Origin: Lepas anatifera
Lineage: Eukaryota; Arthropoda; Thecostraca; Lepadidae
Reading direction: 5' to 3'
Assembly: GCA_034440635.1 (NCBI GenBank)
Contig: JAOTON010000980.1
Coordinates: 124,001-188,000 of the forward strand
Length of the DNA: 64,000 nt
Shown piece after piece: positions 56,484 to 64,000 of the stretch (position 1 is its first letter; each line of letters starts with the position of its first letter). Position numbers and translations under genes: made by a program. The notes below the pieces were generated by a model. It was not told the origin of the DNA and ran no database searches. It was given only the letters and a program-made list of their open reading frames with translations.

Positions 56484-57499
56484 ATGGAGGGCCAGCAGGG
56501 GGAACATCGTGCCCTTTGGGGCGATGGTGAGGACCTGGACTCGTTTATGCGCAAGGTGGACGCTTATAAACTCGCAGTGGGTGACGAAAAAAGGCGGTGG
56601 GCAAAGCCTTACTGGGTCTCGGGTCAAAGATTGGAATCATGGATTCACTCTCGGAAGAGGACACAAAGAACGTCGCTTCCTTGAAGGCAGCATTGCGGCG
56701 CGAATTCGGAAACTCTCCGCAGTGGTATCAGCAGACGTTCGCGCAACGTAAGAAGCTTTCCAGTGAAACCTACGGTATGTACCTGGCTTCGTTGCGGAAT
56801 TTCTTTATCGGGGCCTTCCCTGACACGCAGGCTGATTCCGCAGTCGCTAAAGCGCTGTTGAAGACTCACTTTCTAGATGGGGTTGATCCGCCTATCGCAA
56901 GTCAATTGAGGCTGTTGTTTCCGGACGCAGACATAGATGAGCTACCGGGGCACGCTAAGCATGTGCACGAATCTTTTTCGACGTCAGGAACCTCCCCGAC
57001 CGTCCATCATATAGACAAAACCCAGGGTCCAGGGGAAACTGATCCGGTGGGACAGCTACAGCGACAGGTGGCGGAATTGTCACAACCTGTCATGGCTATC
57101 CATGATGTCGTAATGGGTGTCCGTGCCCAGGACGGTGCGTGTCCTGCGGCTGTTAGTGCAGGGGGTGGCCGCAGCACCTCCCGTGGCGCCACGTCTCGGC
57201 GCCCGCTGCGCGGCGGGGGCGCGGCCGGAGGCAGATTTGGCCCGGTGCCAGGTGCTGAGTCCGCGGTTGGGTACGGCCGCGCCCAGCGGGCGCATGGGGC
57301 AGGGGCGGAGTCAGGTTCAACCGGCAGGGGGAGGCGAGCCGGGGTCCTCTGTTGGACATGTGGAGTGGCTGGGCACATGCAATGGGAATGCACGCGCGCT
57401 CCCCTTGGACGGGGGCGGGGCCGGCCTTCTCCGGTTGTATGCTGGAGATGCAAGGATTTTGGACACACACAATATGACTGCCCGCTAAATTTAAACTAA
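56484..57499 (+). CDS. gag: Gypsy-B gag (one-base frameshift near the start)
   Basis: The likely start is ATG 56484, 6 bp after the primer-binding site. About 35 codons (MEGQQGEHRALWGDGEDLDSF...) run in one frame until a run of six A bases at about 56588-56593. The downstream frame, open from 56597 or earlier to TAA 57497, holds the rest of gag. One extra A in that run would make them continuous, so either a real deletion or a sequencing error is possible. Further on are a helical core, a Gly/Arg-rich basic stretch, and two zinc knuckles: CWTCGVAGHMQWEC and CWRCKDFGHTQYDC, both complete Cys-x2-Cys-x4-His-x4-Cys. The product would form particles and package element RNA. Its end approaches pol, which lies in a different frame. 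Confidence 0.9.
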
Positions 57500-57525
57500 G
57501 AGCGGCTGGTCCCTCTCTGCGGAGC

Positions 57526-60500
57526 GTGGATCAGCCGGAAACTCGGTCACTGCACGTGAGGGGCAGAATTGGCCCAGTGAGCTGCACGTGGTTGGTGGAC
57601 ACGGGAGCAGCCGTCTCCTGTGTGTCTGCAGCGCTTCCAGGTATACTGGCGCTGCCGGTGCAACCCACCGATCAGAAACCAGTGGGCGCGAACGGCGGGC
57701 GCCTGGAGTGTGCAGGGAAAGTTTCAACTAATATTTTGATAGGTCCAGTGGCTGTCAACAACGTTGATATTCTAGTGGTGGAAAATCTGTCCGCTCCAGC
57801 AATTCTGGGGTTGGACCTGTTGCAGAAGTTCTCGAATTTTCATGTGGATTTCAAGACTCGTGAGCTGATTATTGGTGGCTATCGTCTGACGTTGGAGTCA
57901 AGACGGCAGGGAACGCCGACGCAGCCAGTCCCCGTTCGTCTGCAGGCGGACCGCATTGTAGACCCGTTCTCCGAACGTGTCTTGTTTGTTGGCGCGGAGG
58001 ATTTTGGGGCAGCCACTCGGGAGGTGGTGTTTGATCCTGACCTCACTAAGGCCGGTCGCCTTGGTATTTCCTTAGTACCTGGCCTGGTCAAGTGTGACAC
58101 CCACAACCAAATTCCAATCCTTGTGAATAACCCCGGGCCAGATTCTATCAAACTGTACGTGAACTCGGTGGTGGGTCAAATAGAAGAGGGTCACGTGACC
58201 GCGGGTGGCGTCACCGCTCGGCCAAAGCGGACTGGAGCCGGCGATGTTGATTTGACGGACGCCGTGCTGAGCGCATCGGAGCGGACTGACCTCCGTAGGC
58301 TGATCGATAGTTATCGGGACGTGTTCGCCAACACTGATGAGGAGCTGGGATGCACTCAGCTAATGACTTTCGACATTAATACGGGCGACTCTCCTCCTGT
58401 CGCGGTGAGAGCCCGGCGAACGCCATATCACTTGCGGCCTGAAGTCCACCGTCAAATTGCTTCGATGGAGGCAAGAGGAATCATTAGACCCTCCTCTTCT
58501 CCGTGGTCAGCGCCAATTCTCATGATTAAGAAGTCAGACGGTACCTACCGTTTTGCGGTGGACTTTCGGGCTCTGAATAGCAGGACAGTGGATGAAGTCA
58601 CGTATCTGCCTACAGTCAAGGAGTGCTTGGACAGCTTGGCGGGTTCAAGGATATTTTCGACACTAGACCTAAATTCTGCTTATTGGCAAGTACCGTTATC
58701 TCCATCACCGATCCCGAAGGCTGCCTTCCAGACGGAAGAAAACAAATGGGAGTTCCTCGTCATGCCATATGGGGCCAAGGGGGCGCCGAGTTGTTTCACT
58801 CGTTTGATGACTACTGTGCTGCGAGGTTTACTCGGCAACGGCGTGACGTCGTACATCGATGACATCATTGTGGGCGGCGCAACTGTGGCAGAGCACCTTT
58901 CGCTCTTGTGGGCAGTTCTCCAGCGTCTACGTCAGGCGGGGCTGACGGTGAAGAGTAGCAAGGTGGTTCTCTGTCGACGGCAGATCCGGTTCCTCGGACA
59001 CCTGGTGTCGGACGCTGGCCTGGAACCTGATCCTGACAAGGTCGGTGCCATTCGGCATTGGCCACGGCCAGAGTCGACGAAGCAAGTTCGTCAGTTTCTG
59101 GGTATGTGCAACTATTACACGGACTTTGTCCCTCAGCTCCAAGTATTGGCAGCACCTCTAAATGAGATCTCTGGAAAGGCTAAGTTTGTTTGGGATGACA
59201 GCAAGGAGTCTGCATTCCAATAGCTGAAGCAGGCGCTCTGTGCATCAACTTTGTTGCAATTGCCCGATATGACACGTGAGTTTGAAGTCAGCACAGACGC
59301 GTCGGACGCTGGTTTGGCCTGTATTCTCTCCCAGCGGGACGCCACGGGAACTGACAAGCCTGTTTGTTTTGCGTCAAAGGTTTTCTCGGATAGTGAAAAG
59401 AACTGGCATATTCGAGATAAAGAAGTATTTGCGTTCATCTTTGCCCTGCGGAAGTTTCGACCTTATCTCCTGGGGAAACGTTTTCGATGGTTCACCGACC
59501 ATTTTGGTCTGCAGTGGTTGAAAAACACAAAGGACCCCAGGGGTCGCTACGCTCGATGGATGGAGGAAATTGAAGAGTTTCAGTTCGATATTCATTTTAG
59601 GCGAGCCCAAGACAACATCGCTGCTGACGCTCTGTCCAGGACCCACGTGTGTTTGACACAACCCACGCCAGCCAATGCCCAAGATGTTTTGGCACCCCTC
59701 ACGGAAGAGGAATTTCGGGCCTCTCAGCAGAGTGATCTAGGTATGAGGAAATTGTGTGAGGAATTGCGTCTCCGCAGGGCCGGGGGAAGTGCTATCCGTC
59801 GCTCGCGGCAAATCGGTTTTGAACCGGAATTCGATCACCGGACGGGGCTGCTTCTGGGTTGGAAGGCTGGGAAGCGTTACGTGTTAGTTCCGGAGTCCCT
59901 CGTCCCTCACATCCTACGCCTGAAGCACGATAAGTTCGGCCATTTCGGTGCAAGGAGAACGCAAGACTTGATAGCTGGTGCTGGTTATGTGTGGTTTGGG
60001 CTTCCAGCTGATGTCCGTAATTACTGCCGAAGCTGTATGGCGTGCGCTCGGTCCAACAACCCGTCCCTGAGGCTGAGGGCACCTTTGCAGCTCACAACCC
60101 AGCCCACGGCGCCATGGCAGCATGTAGCGGTTGACCTGATGGGTCCCTTTGGACGCACGCCGACTGATCGCCGTAACCGCTACGTGATGGTGGCTCTGGA
60201 CCTGCTGACCAAAGGAATCGAGCTGGCAGCTATTCCGGATAAATCAGGTGAGACGGTTTGTAGGACACTTGTAGAGATTCTAGTGTACAGACATGGGCTT
60301 CCAGAATCTCTGTTGACCGACAGGGGTCTTGAATTCGAGAACCAGCATCTGCGGGCGGTGTTCACTTCTCTGGGTGTTGATAAGAAACGGATTAGTGGTT
60401 TCCACCCCGAGTCCAATGGGGCTGTCGAGAGAGCAAATCAGACCGTTGGTTCAATAATTCGGCGCAACGTTCAAGAACATGGCGGAGCCTGGGACACTTA

Positions 60501-61254
60501 CTTGGGACTGGTACGCTTCCAATACATGAGCGCGCCACATGCAACGACAGGAAAATCGCCGTTTTACCTGCAATTCGGCCGTACCCCGCGCACTCCGGAG
60601 ATCGTCTATCCTGGTCGCGAGGTTTCCAAACCAGCTACAGAGAGAACATGGGCTCGGCAATTGACTCGGGACTTGGTACGCGCACACCAAGCTGTGATTG
60701 CCCGGGAAGAGAAAGTGAAGATAGCGCGGGTTGCTCGGAGCCAGCAGGGCAATCGTGTGGTACACTTTCAGGAGGGGGACAGAGTTTTTATGAAGGTTCC
60801 CATGAAGCCGGAAATGCCTGGAAAATTACAGGAACGTTGGAGTGGCCCGTTTCTTATCGTTAGCTGCAGACAGGGAAACACATACAGGATCAAACGGGAG
60901 GATAATTTTAGGCAGCGTTTCGTCAGACACCCTGATCAACTGAAGCCAGTGGAGAGACGTGAGGATCACCTGATCTCCAGAGTCCCGAAGGCAACTAGAA
61001 CTCACTCACAACCGGAGGGAGTTGCAGGGCGAGCATCCCATCCCCACACAGCCGTTGACCCAATTGACCCAGTACCTGTTTTGGGAGAGCTAGATTCTGA
61101 TGATTCGGAGTGCGAGGAGGAGGAAGAGGATGATGAAACTGAAGCTGAGGAGATCACACAAGCCGTACCACCATCCGCGCCTGCAACGACGGAGCTGAGG
61201 AGAGGTGCGCGTGAGCGCAAGCCGCCCGATCGATGGGGCGAGTGGTCAGTTTAG
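57526..61254 (+). CDS. pol: Gypsy-B pol polyprotein with one internal TAG
   Basis: A single frame of about 1243 codons, interrupted only by TAG at 59221-59223 (within AFQ*LKQAL, where Ty3/gypsy elements never end). The protease has the triad in CTWLVDTGAAVSC (Asp at about residue 25). The RT has MEARGIIRPSSSPWSAPILMIKK, FAVDFRALN, STLDLNSAYWQVPL and the catalytic box YIDD at 58852-58863. RNase H has FEVSTDASDAGLACILSQ and FRWFTDHFGLQWL. Integrase has HDKFGHFG...CRSCMAC for zinc, and the DDE triad in VDLMGPFG, LLTDRGLEF and NGAVERANQT. A RWSGPFLI segment near the end is the GPY/F-type module, followed by a Glu/Asp-rich tail. Pol is in the -1 frame relative to gag, so expression would need frameshifting or reinitiation. 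The first Met (57526) is nominal. Confidence 0.95.
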
Positions 61255-61290
61255 CGCGTAAGGACGCTGGGGAGGGGGGTTACTTATCAA

Positions 61291-61314
61291 GGTGGGAGTG
61301 AAGGGAGGGGATAG
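61291..61314 (+). promoter_or_regulatory. Gypsy-B polypurine tract
   Basis: The sequence GGTGGGAGTGAAGGGAGGGG followed by ATAG directly precedes the 3' LTR and is almost entirely purine. It is the expected primer site for plus-strand DNA synthesis. Confidence 0.85.
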
Positions 61315-61458
61315 TGTGATGTGAGTGTTGGTCGCTGGGCGCGCCTCTGCCCAGTGACGCCCGGCCAAGGACACACCCTCGGGTGAGGGTGCCGGGACCT
61401 GCGGATGAGCGGCGACGAGACAGTCTTTCCGTAACGGTGAGTGAAGGCAGACCTCACA
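61315..61458 (+). repeat. Gypsy-B 3' LTR
   Basis: 144 bp, identical by eye to the 5' LTR, starting TGTGATG and ending CTCACA, followed by target duplication CTAG. It lies 60 bp after the pol stop. It would provide the polyadenylation region. Confidence 0.95.
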
Positions 61459-61462
61459 CTAG

Positions 61463-62518
61463 AATTTAAGCTGCCCCAACCATCTGGTCAAGTCTCCTGA
61501 CATATGCTGCAAATTGGTTAAACGAACCAAAAATAGGGCACAGACACACGCACACATTGATGGCATGCTGAGATGTTATGTTCAAACATAATGTTATTAG
61601 ATCTTTGCCCCCCCCCAGTTTAGATACTTAGCCCCTATCCTCATGGCATTTTATGGGGATAAATGCTTTAGAAAAACCCTTTGCCCCTTCCAGTGCTGGG
61701 CACGCGATCCAAAAATAAATGATTGATATCGCTATTCCGCGATAGAAAAATGACGTTCCGCGATCGTGAAATATTTGTTTAAGTTTAAATAAAAATTCTG
61801 CAATTTTTATTCCGCGATCTGTATTATGTTTGTGGTTGGAGTCCTTCATTATTCTGCATATCTATTTTACCTCACTTGTTCATTTATTTAAAGAAGGGTC
61901 TTAATATGATAACTGAAATAGTACCGATTGCTTATTTTAGTCGTTCTTTGTTTCAGGTGGCAGCGCAAAGGCAAGAGGAGAGCCAAACTCCCGGTACTTC
62001 ATCAGAAGTTTCCGCCCCGAAACCGCGTTGGGGTGGGAAAAGTGGCGCTATTCCTGCATCAGCACGTCTTTTGCCGGAAGGTTAACCAGGGTTTAGCGGT
62101 GGCTATTCACGTCCACTTGGTGAAGCTGGTGATGAGGCTATAGGACCAGTGGAAGACATGCCACGAGGCCTGCGGTGCGGTGCAGAGGCCGAATAGCAGG
62201 ACAGAAACGGGCCGGATACGCGTTTGGATTATGTGATCAGTGTGGTTGGAGTATTTGCTTCGAGTTTTGTCGTAATATCGCTAATACAAGACTGCCGTTA
62301 TTTGCAGTGTTACCTCCGAGTCGTTCCATGCAAGACAGTTTCGGAAAGGTCATGTAAAGGCCTGAAACAAAGCATATGGTTTTGGAAGCGCGCGTGATTG
62401 TACAACTCTTGCTTTCTACCGGGGAATGTTATTCCATCTCCGAGTTCAGAGGTTCGTTACATGTAACGAATTTTATTTCTGCAGAACAAAAATCATGGTC
62501 GCTGCTGGAAACAGTGCA
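61463..62518. other. No recognisable gene; one perfect palindrome
   Basis: Sequence flanking Gypsy-B without coding signal. An 18-bp perfect palindrome TTCGTTACATGTAACGAA is at 62453-62470. Open frames of 60-75 codons show no motif. Confidence 0.4.
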
Positions 62519-62860
62519 GGTCAGCACTAGAAGTGTTACGTCACACTCTTGAGCGAGCACAAACGCACGAAAGGTATGATGATATACTTATGAGAAGCGC
62601 AGGGCAGTACTGGAGCAATGCAACGTTACACTTCATAGGTGACCAGTAAAGTACGAAAGATTTTACGATACACTGATAAGCAGAGCAAGTTAGCACTGGA
62701 GAAGTGCTACGTTACACTCTTTTGACCAACGGTAACGCATCAAAGGTGTTACAAGGCACGGGTAAGGAGCGTCGGTACACTGGATACCAGTGCATGTTAC
62801 GCCTTTTAGGCGAGCGTATGTCCGTTTAAAACGTCCGTTCTCCCTCCACGCTTTAAAGGT
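62519..62860. repeat. Diverged tandem repeat, about 84-bp unit, four copies
   Basis: Related segments start near 62521, 62607, 62692 and 62773. Each begins like AGCACTGGAGAAGTG followed by TACGTTACACTC-type sequence, then a GAAAGGT/CAAAGGT word. Similarity between units is modest, so the duplication is old. No coding capacity. It resembles the CGTTGCACCTTTTAAG region near 54130, so a dispersed family is likely. Confidence 0.55.
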
Positions 62861-64000
62861 GCGTTGTTGCATCAACGGTGTACAAATTTTTTACAGTGTG
62901 ATTGCAATGGCGGACGATTCACAGTGTTCTAGGCATCCACGAAGGCTGCAAATTTTCAATAGCAGTGACATAAATGTGAAGGAAAATGTTTTAAAATTCT
63001 AGGATTATTTCACCAAAAAAATATTGAGCTTTAATATTTCAAACGCGAGACTGTGCGTCTTTAAGGCATGGTGATTAACTACGCGCAAGGTAAGTGTTCA
63101 TTATTGCGCTCATACCAAATTAAACATATTACCTGGACGAAACATAATTTTTTAGAAAGAAATTAGTCATCTTATGAACTAAGTTATCGTATTTCTCGCC
63201 TTTTCCACATTTCAAACTCTGATGTAGTATGAAATGGGAATGTAATTCCTCGGAAAAACATAACGCTGTGCCCAGGTTCCTTACAGTGGCATTTAGGGCT
63301 CTGCACTTCGGCGCATGGGCAATGTTCATCAAAGTAGAGCAAGGACCCCATCGACCCAGCTTCTATGCCTGTTTTCAAATCATTCACACTGGCCTTATAT
63401 CTTATCTTTATTTCTCAGATCATCCGACTCCAAGGCTACAGCGACATAGCTGAACACATAGGCGGCGGAACAGAGGGGGGACCCGGCACACCGTGCCCTC
63501 TGGTCCATCCATGGATCAGGGGACATCACCATTGAGCTGCCCCCCTTAAATCGGCAAAGATAGCAGCGAAGCGGCGCTTGGTCAGTTCTTTTGGAAAGAA
63601 AGTGAGCTTGAAAGATTTTTGCACAGACCCATAGAGTCTGACAACAGATTTGCGCTGTTGGTTTTCTTCAGATATACTATGTCCTGCACATCGAATCCTC
63701 AACCTCATGGAGTAGCCTCTCCCATGATCTAAGGTGAACCGGCACGTGATCATTGAAAATGATGGGCGTTCAAATTTACGGGGTACGGGGTATGTCGGGG
63801 ACGGGGTACGCTATGTAGATTGCGATTGGGACACACCCACGTTGCGAGAGTCTATCTTTTAGCTAGTCATGTCGCGAAAGAGTATCCGAGTTGTGATGAT
63901 ACAATCATCGCGAAACATGTCCTGGTGGAGTGTCTAAACTTTGAGATAGAAAGGACTTGTTATCTGCCGAGGTCTTCCACAGAGTGCTGTGTGAATGAGC
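62861..64000. other. No recognisable gene
   Basis: AT-rich sequence with open frames under 76 codons and no motifs. A small GGGGTACGGGGTA-type simple repeat is near 63779-63808. Confidence 0.4.

Larger units (their letters stand above)
56320..61458 (+). mobile_element. Ty3/gypsy LTR retrotransposon, nearly intact (Gypsy-B)
   Basis: A 5139-bp element with two LTRs of 144 bp (56320-56463 and 61315-61458) that are identical by eye. It is flanked by CTAG on both sides (56316-56319 and 61459-61462), a 4-bp target duplication. Domain order is gag with two zinc knuckles, protease, RT, RNase H and integrase. Only two defects are visible: a one-base frameshift in an A-run in gag (about 56590) and one TAG in pol (59221-59223). 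Identical LTRs mean a recent insertion. It has no envelope gene and no chromodomain. Gypsy-A shares the tRNA-Leu primer type but is clearly a different lineage. Confidence 0.96.

Noticed and set aside
59251..61254. Separate integrase gene starting at 59251
   Set aside because: It is in the same frame as the upstream protease-RT part and is separated only by one TAG, so it is the C-terminal half of one pol polyprotein.
56320..61458. Endogenous retrovirus with envelope
   Set aside because: No third open frame exists between pol and the 3' LTR (only 60 bp), so there is no envelope gene.

Overview
This window looks like transposon-dense intergenic DNA from an invertebrate animal nuclear genome. 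The evidence is two Ty3/gypsy LTR retrotransposons primed by tRNA-Leu, a LINE with an RNase H domain, hAT-like and TTAA-inserting MITE-like elements, and several mini- and microsatellites. I found no convincing host protein gene, rRNA or functional tRNA. The species cannot be named from the sequence.

Layout. 1-3.2 kb is unassigned. 3.26-9.27 kb is a decayed Ty3/gypsy element (Gypsy-A) with a truncated 5' end, frameshifts, stops and a palindromic TA-flanked MITE in its protease region. 9.5-16.1 kb holds two minisatellites (46 bp and 54 bp units) in otherwise featureless DNA. 16.3-51.97 kb is dominated by two non-coding families, labelled here TT-elements and HP-elements. TT-elements have GC-rich terminal inverted repeats, TTAA or TTAT target duplications, and interiors full of AGGTCA/TGACCT. 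HP-elements have a 5' hairpin, a GTC/GTT microsatellite, a body, a 3' subterminal inverted repeat and a 3' GC hairpin. 52.7-53.0 kb is a 43-bp minisatellite. 56.32-61.46 kb is a young, nearly complete Ty3/gypsy element (Gypsy-B) with identical 144-bp LTRs. The last 2.5 kb is unassigned apart from a diverged tandem repeat.

The central 24 kb (24.17-48.9 kb) is a nested stack: TT-element E6 contains HP-element B1. B1 contains TT-elements E7 and E8. E8 contains a 5'-truncated LINE. The LINE contains HP-element B2. B2 contains HP-element B3b, which contains B3a and TT-element E9. For most levels an uninterrupted relative elsewhere in the window shows the empty site, so boundaries and target duplications can be read directly. 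One check: E8 without the LINE is 1194 bp and its intact inverted relative E11 is 1195 bp.

Nothing here forms a working pathway. The coding genes are retrotransposon gag and pol (one copy close to functional) and dead LINE fragments. The most novel material is the two non-coding families: the TT-elements carry a central palindrome built from the nuclear-receptor half-site AGGTCA, and the HP-elements appear to insert into the GTC/GTT tract that they themselves carry.
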